From positions 1 to 10,575 of the forward strand of contig JAFAFV010000085.1 of NCBI GenBank assembly GCA_023423285.1: a stretch of 10,575 nt of DNA, in the 5' to 3' direction. The notes beneath the pieces are model-generated. The model was not told the DNA's origin. It searched no databases and worked only from the letters and a program-made list of their open reading frames with translations. The stretch comes from Bacteroidota bacterium. GTDB lineage: Bacteria > Bacteroidota > Bacteroidia > Chitinophagales > Chitinophagaceae. The stretch's first letter is position 1; each line of letters opens with the position of its first letter. Of this stretch, positions 1 to 8,500 are shown piece after piece. Both the position numbers and the translations under genes were made by a program.

Positions 1-2556
1 GGTATACGTTATGCAGACTCTTTGAGTTTGGCAGTTCCCATTGATCCTGTAAAAGATAAGGGCATGAACAAGATCACCATTACGATTGACCCTGATAACG
101 AGATTGATGAGTTATATGAAACCAACAATACAATTACAAGAGACTTTTTTATTTATGAGAACGACATCCGACCCGTTTTTCCTTATGATTATAGTATTGT
201 GAACAGACAGCCCATCGTTTTTGCCGCTTCAACAGCCAATCCACTGGCAGTAACACAAAACTACCTGATGGAAATGGATACGACCCGCCTGTTCAATTCA
301 CCACTGAAAATTGCGCTGAGCAAAACTTCTGTCGGCGGGGTGGTGGAGTTTAATCCGGGCATTACTTTTAGAGATAATACGGTTTACTACTGGCGAGTGG
401 CAGCAGCGCCGGCTAGCAGCGCCGAAGCAACTAACTGGAACTACAGTTCATTTACATACCTTGCCGCATCAGAACCAGGCTTTAGCCAGTCGCACCGATA
501 CCAGTTTGAGGGAAGCCAGAACGACAGGATATTTATAGATTCCTCTGGGCTCTTCCGTTATGAAAATTTGAAATCAACCATTACGGTGAGCAATGCCTAT
601 TACCCATACGCGGGCGGTGGAGCTGATTTTGCGTTGCAAATTGGCGATGTGATCAAACAGCAGGGCTTTATGGCATCACCCTTAGCTAACCCGCAAATGA
701 ACTCATTGCGTTTCTACCTCGTAAATAATAAAACACTTCAACCAGTCTTTAATAAAGCTATGGGAACGACAGGTATGTATGGTAGTTATTTGCCTCTTCC
801 ATGGAATACAGTAACCGTTCTCGGGTTCTTTCAGTTTGATATCTCTACCACTGCTGCTCGCAAAACCGTTATGGACTTTTTAGATTCAATCCCTTCGGGC
901 TATTATGTGGGAATGACAAGCGCGCAATGGATACCCACGATCTTGCCATCGGTTTGGAAATCAGATACAGCTGTGCTGGGTGAAAATAACTCACTGTATC
1001 ATAAATTAAAGTCCATTGGTTTATCTGCTGTTGATTCTATTCAGCCTCACGATACAATAAACACCCTTTTGCCTTATGTATTTATTTACCAGAAAGATAA
1101 TAAAGTGCCATTGGCACAGGTTGTGGGTAAAGCCGTATCAGATAAGCTGGTGGTAACTGTTACGGTGAATGTGCCCGACTCGATTGGCACCATAAGGTCA
1201 CCCAGGTTTGCAAAAGCCAGCGAATGGAATACTCTAAGCTGGGATGGCTACAATCTTGAAAACCCTTCTGCAGATAAGGCTTCGGTTTCTGTGATTGGTA
1301 TAGATGAAAATGGAAACGAATCTGTATTGATGTCGGGGATACCAGTCACACAAAAAACGGTAAGTCTTTCGTCAATAGATGCAGGTGTTTACCCCTCATT
1401 AAGATTTGAAATGAAAACAGAAGACCTGCAAGAGCGAACCCCTTACCAGGTAAGGTACTGGCGCGTAAATGGCAGGCCTGTTCCTGAAGGCGCCATTGCT
1501 CCCAATATTTATTATACTAAAAAAGATTCGTTACAGATTGGTGAACCGCTGAATATTGGTGTTGCTTTTAAAAATGTGAGCGATCAATCGTTCGACAGCC
1601 TGAAAGTAAGGGTGATTGTACGCGACAGGAATAACGTGGAAAATAACATTGCTGTACCTGACCAAAAAGCACTTGTAACTGGCGACACCATTCGGTTGAA
1701 TGTGCCTATTGAAACGCGCAATTTCATTGGGCATAATTCATTGTTCGTGGAGTTTAATCCTCTCAACGCGCAGCCCGAGCAGGTGCACGTTAATAATTTT
1801 CTGAACACAGATTTTTATGTAATAGGTGATTCGCTGAATCCTTATCTGGATGTGACTTTTGATGGAATGCACATTCTGAACAAAGACATTGTTTCCAGCA
1901 AGCCGGATGTGCTGATAAAGCTTACAGACGACTCGAAGTGGATGCTGATAGACAATCCTGATCTGGTAAAAGTTCAGCTCAGGCATCCGGATGGGATTAC
2001 CAGAGAATATAAATACGACAGTGATACGCTGCGCTTCAACCCTCCGGGGTCATCGGGTGAAAATACTGCTACGATCAATTTTAAACCCCATTTGCAACAA
2101 GATGGAAATTACGAGCTGATCATTTCTGCAAAAGACCAGAGCGGCAATACAGCAGGCGATATGCAATACCGTGTCAATTTCCAGGTGATCAATAAGCAAA
2201 TGATCTCTAATTTGCTAAATTATCCCAACCCATTCACTACTTCAACGGCCTTTGTATTCACGCTTACAGGATCAGAGATACCTCAGAATATCAGAATCCA
2301 GATCATGACGATTACCGGAAAAATTGTGAAAGAAATTACAAAAGCAGAACTGGGGCCTTTAAAAATAGGCAGAAATATTACTGAGTATAAATGGGATGGT
2401 ACAGATCAGTACGGCCAAAAGCTGGCCAACGGCGTGTACCTGTATCGGGTGATAACCAACCATCACGGAAAATCACTGGAAAAATATAAAGCTGAGAATG
2501 ATAATACCGACAGGTACTTTAAAGGAGGGTACGGAAAAATGTATTTGATGCGTTAG
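1..2556 (+). CDS. C-terminal part of a large T9SS-associated surface protein (C25 peptidase/PorU2-like), 5' truncated by window
   Basis: The frame is open from base 1, so 851 residues of a longer protein are visible and the true start is off the window. Visible residues about 10-60 look like the end of a CARDB/Ig-like domain (ITITIDPDNEIDELYETNNT). A fibronectin-III-like segment follows with YYWRV near residue 130. A second CARDB-like domain starts near residue 509, and an Ig-like domain (DVTFDGMHILN) near 617-720. The last ~115 residues form a T9SS-type sorting domain: YPNPF at 741, then IQIMTITGKIV, WDGTDQYGQ and NGVYLYRV, ending KMYLMR. From memory this domain order and ending match the large C25-peptidase-like proteins annotated as putative T9SS sortase PorU2. 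The peptidase domain itself is not in view, so that name is inference. The protein should be exported by Sec and then T9SS and held at or released from the surface. No frameshift is seen. The next gene starts 19 bases downstream. Confidence 0.72.
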   Translation, partial: GIRYADSLSLAVPIDPVKDKGMNKITITIDPDNEIDELYETNNTITRDFFIYENDIRPVFPYDYSIVNRQPIVFAASTANPLAVTQNYLMEMDTTRLFNSPLKIALSKTSVGGVVEFNPGITFRDNTVYYWRVAAAPASSAEATNWNYSSFTYLAASEPGFSQSHRYQFEGSQNDRIFIDSSGLFRYENLKSTITVSNAYYPYAGGGADFALQIGDVIKQQGFMASPLANPQMNSLRFYLVNNKTLQPVFNKAMGTTGMYGSYLPLPWNTVTVLGFFQFDISTTAARKTVMDFLDSIPSGYYVGMTSAQWIPTILPSVWKSDTAVLGENNSLYHKLKSIGLSAVDSIQPHDTINTLLPYVFIYQKDNKVPLAQVVGKAVSDKLVVTVTVNVPDSIGTIRSPRFAKASEWNTLSWDGYNLENPSADKASVSVIGIDENGNESVLMSGIPVTQKTVSLSSIDAGVYPSLRFEMKTEDLQERTPYQVRYWRVNGRPVPEGAIAPNIYYTKKDSLQIGEPLNIGVAFKNVSDQSFDSLKVRVIVRDRNNVENNIAVPDQKALVTGDTIRLNVPIETRNFIGHNSLFVEFNPLNAQPEQVHVNNFLNTDFYVIGDSLNPYLDVTFDGMHILNKDIVSSKPDVLIKLTDDSKWMLIDNPDLVKVQLRHPDGITREYKYDSDTLRFNPPGSSGENTATINFKPHLQQDGNYELIISAKDQSGNTAGDMQYRVNFQVINKQMISNLLNYPNPFTTSTAFVFTLTGSEIPQNIRIQIMTITGKIVKEITKAELGPLKIGRNITEYKWDGTDQYGQKLANGVYLYRVITNHHGKSLEKYKAENDNTDRYFKGGYGKMYLMR

Positions 2557-2575
2557 TACCGGCGAATAAAAAAAC

Positions 2576-3466
2576 ATGCTACTTTTTGATATAGTTATTC
2601 CCACGTATAATAATCTTGCTGAGCTGAAAAAATGTTTGCATTGTTTTGAAAAGCAAACCATCACAAGTTTTCATGTGTGGGTATGCGTAGATGGTTCAAC
2701 GGACGGTACTGTAACATTTTTGCAGCAAACACATTTTCATTTTCCCGTTTCAGTATTACAGCACGCCGATCAAAAAAATCATGGCAGGAGCGCGGCCAGG
2801 AACTTGTCTCTGCCACACCTTAGCGCCAGGTACCTTCTTTTTTTAGATTCAGATTTTACTTTCGGTCACGATTATTTGGAACAGCATCTTACTTTGCTCA
2901 GCAAAACAAATTGCATTTCACTGGGCGCCATCAGGTACGATAGTGGAAGCATTTGGAGAGATTACGATGTAACAAGAGGATTACATCGCTATAGTCATGG
3001 CGCTAAAGTGCCATTTAAATATCTTGTAACGGCCAACCTGGCCATGCCTGTTGAATTGTTTAGCAGTGTAAACGGGTTTGATGAAAATATTTCTTCGTAC
3101 GGCGGCGAGGATACAGACTTGGGTTGTACGATTGAAAAAAAATATCCTCAAACCATTATTATTTTTAATGAAAAAGCCGCTGTGCAAGGCCATTTGAACA
3201 AATCATTATCTTTTGCCCTGCAACAAAGAGAAGCCTTTGCACGCACCAACCTCAAATATCTTGTGAGCAAGCATCCTGAAGCTAAAACTCTTTTCAGAGT
3301 AGATGTGCTGCAATCATTGCGGGGGCATGTTCTATATGCCTTTCTTCCCCCGCAGCAGGCGCTGGTTTCTTTGGCTCAATGCAAATGGCTGCCAGGGTCT
3401 TTCAGAATAAAGCTGGTTCATTTATTGGTGTTTTACCATACTTATAAAGGATTTTATAAAGACTAA
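2576..3466 (+). CDS. family 2 glycosyltransferase (GT-A fold)
   Basis: A 296-residue protein that should transfer a sugar from a nucleotide-sugar donor to a glycan or lipid acceptor on the cytoplasmic side. Domain order is typical of GT2. The N-terminal nucleotide-binding strand is IVIPTYNN (6-13), followed by VCVDGSTDGT (37-45), the NHGRSAARN segment (68-76), and the metal-binding DSD (91-93, in YLLFLDSDF). The acceptor-side motif GFDENISSYGGEDTDL (167-182) resembles the galactosyltransferase C-terminal (Glyco_transf_7C) motif. No convincing transmembrane segment is present, so it is probably soluble or peripheral. The ATG at 2576 is preceded by an A-rich run rather than a Shine-Dalgarno, as usual in Bacteroidota, and places the IVIPTYN strand at the very N-terminus as expected. 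It lies 19 bases after the large secreted protein gene, suggesting co-transcription. Donor and acceptor cannot be told from the sequence; surface polysaccharide or protein glycosylation are both possible. Confidence 0.88.
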   Translation: MLLFDIVIPTYNNLAELKKCLHCFEKQTITSFHVWVCVDGSTDGTVTFLQQTHFHFPVSVLQHADQKNHGRSAARNLSLPHLSARYLLFLDSDFTFGHDYLEQHLTLLSKTNCISLGAIRYDSGSIWRDYDVTRGLHRYSHGAKVPFKYLVTANLAMPVELFSSVNGFDENISSYGGEDTDLGCTIEKKYPQTIIIFNEKAAVQGHLNKSLSFALQQREAFARTNLKYLVSKHPEAKTLFRVDVLQSLRGHVLYAFLPPQQALVSLAQCKWLPGSFRIKLVHLLVFYHTYKGFYKD

Positions 3467-3541
3467 TTTCAAATATTATGTATAGCTCTGCTACAAAAAG
3501 GTAGTTCAGATTTTTTGGAATACCAGTAATTTTTTCCCCAA

Positions 3542-3557
3542 TATGATATAAATCATA
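3542..3557. repeat. short inverted repeat between glycosyltransferase and lyase genes
   Basis: TATGAT and ATCATA form a perfect 6-bp inverted repeat around a 4-base ATAA centre, in the 207-base gap upstream of the lyase. It could be an operator or a weak hairpin. It is very A/T-rich and short enough to arise by chance. Confidence 0.2.
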
Positions 3558-3601
3558 AGGCTTTTCATCGTTATACTACGAGATCGCAATACCTTTAAAT
3601 A

Positions 3602-3631
3602 CTTCTAATAAACCTTTTGTTTTGTTAGAAG
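3602..3631. promoter_or_regulatory. inverted repeat upstream of the lyase gene
   Basis: CTTCTAA (3602-3608) and TTAGAAG (3625-3631) form a perfect 7-bp inverted repeat with a 16-base spacer, ending 42 bases before the lyase ATG. The spacing of the arms (about two helix turns centre to centre) would suit a dimeric regulator, or the RNA could fold as a hairpin in the leader. TTTG tetramers lie in the spacer, reminiscent of the Bacteroidota -33 element, but no matching TAnnTTTG follows at the right distance. The regulatory role is inference. Confidence 0.25.
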
Positions 3632-3673
3632 AATAACATTATAGCTGCTTATTATTTATCAATTATATTTCTT

Positions 3674-5122
3674 ATGTCTGAGATTAAATTTTATAATGGG
3701 CAAAACATACCGCTGGAGTTACACAAAACACGTATTGTACAAAAATTAAACCTTGTTCCTATCGAGCGCAGGCTGGAAGCCTTGTTTGAAGCGGGTTTTA
3801 ATACATTCAGGTTATCTACAAGAGATGTCTTTCTGGATATGCTTACAGATAGCGGTACCAACGCCATGAGCGATAACCAACTGGCGGCAATGATGCAGGC
3901 AGATGATGCTTACGCCGGATCTCAGAGTTTTGAAAAACTGCAGAAAGCAGTTGAAGATGTTCTTGGTAAAAAATATTACCTGCCCGTACATCAGGGGCGC
4001 GCTGCTGAAAACATTATTTCATACAAATATGTGAAGCAGGGAAATGTGATACCCATGAACTACCACTTTACTACTGCCATGGCTCATATTACACAATACG
4101 GCGGTAAGATAGCAGAATTGCTTTACGACGAAGCTTATGTTATAGATTCTACACATCCCTTTAAAGGCAATATGAACCTTGAAAAACTGGAAGAGGTTAT
4201 AAATGTTCATGGGGTAAAAAATATTCCTTTCATCCGTATGGAGGCCTCAACCAACCTCATTGGAGGTCAGCCCTTCTCTGTGCAAAACCTGCGAGATGTT
4301 CGTGCTATTGCTGATAAATACAGTATACGGTTGGTTTTAGATGCAAGCCTGATCGGAGAAAACGCTTACCTGGTTTTAAAACGCGAGACTGAATTTCAAT
4401 CTTCATCAATTGGTGAGGTAATTAAAACCATGACAGACCTTGCAGACCTTGTTTATTTTTCTGCGAGAAAACTCAGTTCATCCCGCGGTGGTGGCATTTG
4501 TACCAGTGATGTTGCCATTTATAGAGAACTGGAATCGCTTGTGCCGTTATTTGAAGGGTTCCTTACTTATGGCGGTATTTCCGTTCGTGAAATAGAAGCA
4601 ATGGCAGTAGGTCTGTATGAAACGCTCGATGAAACAGTTATCAGCCAAAGCCCGGCTTTCATACATTATCTTGTTGAGGCTTTGCACAAAAACGGTGTGC
4701 CTGTAATAAGGCCCGCGGGCGTTTTGGGCGCTCATATTGATGCAATGCAGATTTGTTCGCATATCCCGCAAAAAGAATACCCGGCGGGAGCGTTGGCAGC
4801 CGCCATGTTTTTAATCTCGGGCGTGCGTGGAATGGAAAGAGGTTCCGTCAGCAACCAGCGCGATGAATATGGAAATGAAACTTATGCTGATATGGAATTG
4901 CTGCGCCTTGCAGTGCCCAGGAGGGTATTTACACTATCACAAATAAAATACGTGGAAGACAGGCTTACATGGCTGTACCACAACAGGGAATTGATAGGCG
5001 GTTTAAAATTCGTTTATGAACCGCCAGTTCTGCGCTTCTTCATGGGCGGGCTTGAACCGGTTAACGACTGGCCTCAACAACTCATGGCTAAATTCAGAGA
5101 AGATTTTGGGGAGAGTTTGTAA
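3674..5122 (+). CDS. tryptophanase / tyrosine phenol-lyase family PLP-dependent beta-eliminating lyase
   Basis: A 482-residue aminotransferase-fold PLP enzyme. Characterised relatives split L-tryptophan to indole, or L-tyrosine to phenol, plus pyruvate and ammonia. Landmarks: LLTDSGT-like MLTDSGTNAMSD (46-57), DDAYAGS with the catalytic Tyr80, HQGRAAEN (106-113), FTT (132-134), Asn194 in NLIGGQP, Asp223 facing the PLP pyridine nitrogen, the PLP lysine Lys266 in SARKL, substrate-carboxylate Arg411 in LLRLAVPRR, and LRFF (453-456). Residues that separate tyrosine phenol-lyase from tryptophanase favour the former: Thr after Phe132, MERG with Arg389, and FF rather than HF near the end. However, the PLP-contact Arg of both families (DATR/DSAR) is Leu226, and the KKD around the PLP lysine reads RKL. 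It is also longer at both ends than the ~456-471-residue classical enzymes. Substrate is therefore uncertain; it may be a divergent paralogue. ATG at 3674 has no Shine-Dalgarno. It has its own upstream gap and is likely a single-gene unit. Confidence 0.85.
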   Translation: MSEIKFYNGQNIPLELHKTRIVQKLNLVPIERRLEALFEAGFNTFRLSTRDVFLDMLTDSGTNAMSDNQLAAMMQADDAYAGSQSFEKLQKAVEDVLGKKYYLPVHQGRAAENIISYKYVKQGNVIPMNYHFTTAMAHITQYGGKIAELLYDEAYVIDSTHPFKGNMNLEKLEEVINVHGVKNIPFIRMEASTNLIGGQPFSVQNLRDVRAIADKYSIRLVLDASLIGENAYLVLKRETEFQSSSIGEVIKTMTDLADLVYFSARKLSSSRGGGICTSDVAIYRELESLVPLFEGFLTYGGISVREIEAMAVGLYETLDETVISQSPAFIHYLVEALHKNGVPVIRPAGVLGAHIDAMQICSHIPQKEYPAGALAAAMFLISGVRGMERGSVSNQRDEYGNETYADMELLRLAVPRRVFTLSQIKYVEDRLTWLYHNRELIGGLKFVYEPPVLRFFMGGLEPVNDWPQQLMAKFREDFGESL

Positions 5123-5139
5123 TCTTTTTATCAACTACA

Positions 5140-5229
5140 ATGCATGTAGCTGCCCGGTTGCGTCGCACACTTGTACTGAAGAATAATAACCGGCATCTTA
5201 ATGAAAACGAATATTCAGTATTCGTTTAG
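5140..5229 (+). other. possible short leader ORF, 29 codons
   Basis: An ATG-initiated frame starts 17 bases after the lyase stop and ends at TAG 5227-5229. It would encode a basic 29-residue peptide beginning MHVAARLRRTLVLKNNN. Its stop codon abuts the end of the 9-bp hairpin at 5205-5227, so ribosomes finishing it would melt that hairpin. There is no Shine-Dalgarno, no known homologue that I recognise, and frames of this length are common by chance. It is recorded only because of its position relative to the hairpin. Confidence 0.12.
5205..5227 (+). repeat. 9-bp perfect hairpin in the lyase-carB intergenic region
   Basis: AAACGAATA and TATTCGTTT pair perfectly around a TTCAG loop. No T-run follows, so it is not a standard intrinsic terminator. 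An alternative partner exists: TACTGAA at 5174-5180 is complementary to TTCAGTA at 5214-5220, which includes the hairpin loop and the start of its right arm. The two pairings are mutually exclusive. Either a DNA operator or an RNA structure is possible. Confidence 0.4.
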
Positions 5230-5281
5230 CAACAGCGCTGCTTTCTTTTACGTTCCCTGACGCAACATTTTACAGTCAAAT

Positions 5282-5303
5282 CATCTTTTTTTTAGATGTT
5301 TTT
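5282..5303 (+). terminator. weak intrinsic-terminator-like stem with T-run
   Basis: CATCT (5282-5286) and AGATG (5294-5298) pair around a loop of seven T, followed directly by five T. The stem is only five base pairs with two G-C pairs, so it is far weaker than a typical Rho-independent terminator. It could end the lyase transcript or act as a premature stop in a carB leader. Confidence 0.22.
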
Positions 5304-5406
5304 GTATGAACATATTTTTAACTAACGCTTGCCGCTGGTAGCACTCCGCTGTTCGTGATAAAGGCCAGGAAATTCTCCTATTTCGGGCATAGCTTTCTTA
5401 CTATAC

Positions 5407-5442
5407 ATTCTGCGTCAGAATTAAAGCCTTCTTATATATTTT
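5407..5442 (+). promoter_or_regulatory. candidate carB promoter with inverted repeat over the -33 region
   Basis: ATTCTG-CGT-CAGAAT (5407-5421) is a perfect 6-bp inverted repeat with a 3-base centre, shaped like an operator. TATATTTT at 5435-5442 matches seven of eight positions of the Bacteroidota -7 consensus TAnnTTTG. The TCTG at 5409-5412 inside the repeat is a three-of-four match to the -33 TTTG, 22 bases upstream. If real, transcription would start about 50 bases before carB, and a protein on the repeat would block the promoter. Both boxes are imperfect in an A/T-rich region. Confidence 0.22.
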
Positions 5443-5501
5443 TTTCGTTACTTTATCCGGTTTTAAAACTTCGTTTCACCACACAAATTTATTATCATAG
5501 T

Positions 5502-8500
5502 ATGGATCAATCCATTAAAAAAGTATTGTTGTTAGGTTCCGGCGCCCTTAAAATAGGCCAGGCCGGTGAATTTGATTATTCAGGCTCCCAGGCTTTAAAA
5601 GCCTTGCGCGAAGAAGGTATTTACACCATTTTAATCAATCCTAATATAGCAACGATACAAACTTCACAAGGCGTTGCAGATAAAGTTTATTTCTTGCCCG
5701 TTACTCCCCAGTTTGTAGAGAGAGTAATAGAAAAAGAAAAGCCAGATGGAATTTTACTGGCTTTTGGCGGACAAACAGCGCTCAATTGCGGAACAGAATT
5801 GTACCTGAGCGGAACCCTAAAAAAACACGGTGTAAAAGTGCTGGGTACTTCTGTGGAAGCTATTATGATTACTGAAGACAGGGATCTGTTTGTAAAAAAA
5901 TTGGATGAAATACAGGTAAAAACGCCTGTATCGCAAGCCGTTGGTTCAGTAGAGGAAGCTATAGAAGTTGCGAATCGCATTGGTTATCCAATTATGGTAC
6001 GTTCGGCTTATGCGCTGGGCGGGCTGGGTTCGGGCATTACCAATAATGAAGAAGAATTTGTGAAACTATGTACCAGCTCATTGTCTTATTCAAAACAAAT
6101 TTTAGTAGAAGAAAGCCTGAAAGGCTGGAAGGAGATTGAATTTGAGGTGATACGCGATAAAAACGACCATTGTTTTACCGTGGTGCCCATGGAAAATTTT
6201 GATCCCCTGGGCATTCACACCGGCGAAAGCATTGTGGTGGCGCCTATCATCACTTTATCAAAAGAGCAGGTGCAGTTGCTGGAAGATGTGGCCCGCCAAA
6301 CAGTGCGCCATATCGGTATCGTGGGTGAATGCAACATACAGTACGCTTTTAATGCTGCAACCAATGACTACCGCATTATCGAGATCAATGCAAGGCTGAG
6401 CCGCTCATCGGCTCTGGCATCTAAGGCATCGGGATATCCGCTGGCTTTTGTGGCTACTAAGTTGGCCTTGGGTTATTCGCTCGACCAGATTGGTGAAATG
6501 GGAACGCCCAATTCTGCTTACGTGGCACCATCGGTTGATTATATGATCGCAAAAATACCACGCTGGGATTTAACCAAATTTGAAGGTGTGAGCCGTGAAA
6601 TAGGTTCTTCAATGAAGTCTGTGGGCGAGATCATGTCTATCGGTCATTCATTTGAAGAGATCATTCAGAAAGGCCTACGCATGATTGGGCAGGGTATGCA
6701 CGGTTTTGTGGGTAATAATGATTTGCATTTTGATAACCTGGATGAAGCTTTATCCAACCCTACCGACCTGCGTATTTTTGCCATAGCCGAAGCTTTTGAA
6801 AAAGGCTACACAGTAGACCAGGTGGAGGCGCTGACCAAAATTGATAAATGGTTCTTACAAAAGCTTGAGAACATTGTTACCTTCAGCAAAAAGCTGGCAA
6901 CATATAAAACCATTGAAGAATTGCCAGATGATGTATTGCAACTGGCAAAGCAACTGGGTTTTTCTGATTTTCAGATCGTGCGTTTTGTAGAAGACCCGGG
7001 AGGCAACCAGCAGGAAGAAATGTGGCGGCTGCGGGAACATCGTAAAGAGAAAAATATTTTGCCTGCGGTGCGGCGCATCAATACCGTTGCGTCAGAAGAT
7101 CCTGAAAAAACAAACTACCTCTATTTTACTTACGATGATCAACCATCTTTCAAGCCTGCGATATCAGACAAAGAAGCCATCATTGTTCTTGGTTCCGGCG
7201 CGTACCGCATTGGTTCTTCGGTTGAGTTTGACTGGTGCTCGGTAAATGCGGTGCAAACAGCACGTGAGCTGGGCTACGAGTCGGTTATGATCAATTACAA
7301 CCCTGAAACCGTTTCCACAGATTATGATATGTGCGACCGCCTTTACTTTGATGAACTGTCGTTTGAACGCGTGATGGATGTGATTGATCTGGAAACTCCG
7401 AAAGGTGTGATCGTTTCAATGGGCGGGCAAATACCTAACAACCTGGCTATAAAGTTGCATAAAAGAAATGTTCCCATACTGGGTACGTCGGCTGTATCAA
7501 TAGACAGGGCTGAGAACCGGCATAAATTTTCTGCCATGCTCGACCAACTTGGCATTGACCAGCCCAGATGGAAGGAACTGACGAATTTTGATGATATTGA
7601 CGCGTTCATCAGCGATGTGGGTTTCCCCGTTCTCATTCGCCCTTCCTACGTGCTTTCCGGCGCAGCCATGAACGTTTGCTACACCAAAGAACAGGTACAT
7701 AAATTTCTTACCATTGCAGCAAATGTATCCAAAGAACATCCGGTTGTGGTTTCTTCTTTTTTAGAGAATGCTAAAGAAATTGAAATGGATGCTGTGGCCA
7801 AAAATGGCGAAATTATTGAGTACGCCATTTCAGAACATGTAGAATTTGCTGGTGTGCATTCCGGCGATGCCACATTGGTTTTTCCCGCGCAAAGAGTGTA
7901 CCTGGAAACGATGCGCCGCATAAAGAAAGTATCAAGGCAAATAGCCAGCGAACTGAATATTACAGGACCCTTCAACATACAATTCTTAGCTACTAATAAC
8001 GAAATAAAAGTAATTGAATGTAACCTGCGTGCTTCACGTTCGTTCCCGTTCGTATCAAAAGTTGTTAAAAGAAATTTTATAGAAATGGCTACGCGCGCCA
8101 TGCTGGATGCACCTTATGATAAGCCCGACAGCAGCGCATTTGAACTGGAACACGTAGGCGTAAAAGCTTCGCAGTTTTCTTTTTCCCGTTTGCAAAATGC
8201 TGACCCTATTTTGGGTGTGGATATGTCGTCTACAGGAGAGGTTGGCTGCATTGGAGATGATTTTTCAGAAGCATTGCTGAAAGCATTGTTATCGGTAGGG
8301 TATACTATTCCAAAAAAGTCAGTGATGATTTCTTCTGGTGAAAGCAAGTCGAAAGTAGATTTGCTGGAAGCATGTAAGTTATTGCAGGAAAAAAGGTATA
8401 AGATCTATGCTACAAGAGGCACACAAAAGTTTTTGGAAGATAATGGCGTACAGGCTACAGCGGTAATGTGGCCCGATGAGCTGGGAGAGATGAACGTGAA

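Larger units (their letters stand above)
5123..5501 (+). other. intergenic region / probable carB leader
   Basis: This 379-base gap between the lyase stop and the carB ATG holds no convincing protein gene. It does contain a cluster of inverted repeats: CTACA/TGTAG at 5135-5149, a 9-bp hairpin at 5205-5227, a CATCT/AGATG stem followed by a T-run at 5282-5303, and ATTCTG/CAGAAT at 5407-5421. The second half is rich in T-runs. Promoter and regulatory signals for carB probably lie here, but no riboswitch or PyrR-type site could be recognised. The carB frame stays open upstream of 5502 without an ATG start. Confidence 0.6.

Noticed and set aside
3467..3673. A standard Bacteroidota promoter (TTTG / TAnnTTTG) or strong terminator in the gap before the lyase
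   Set aside because: TTTG tetramers exist, but no -7 box stands at a proper distance, and no G/C-rich stem with a T-run was found.
5227..5240. A 14-base sequence, TAGCAACAGCGCTG, repeated at 9156-9169
   Set aside because: The second copy is in the signal-peptide codons of the thioredoxin gene and there is no third copy that I saw; the match does not extend, so chance is the likeliest cause.
5355..5501. A 49-residue N-terminal extension of the CarB reading frame
   Set aside because: It needs a non-ATG start, has no CarB similarity, and the ATG at 5502 gives the family's normal N-terminus.
7679..8101. A 140-codon open frame on the minus strand inside carB
   Set aside because: It lies entirely opposite a strongly conserved part of CarB, and its sequence is low-complexity with no recognisable domain; it is a shadow frame.
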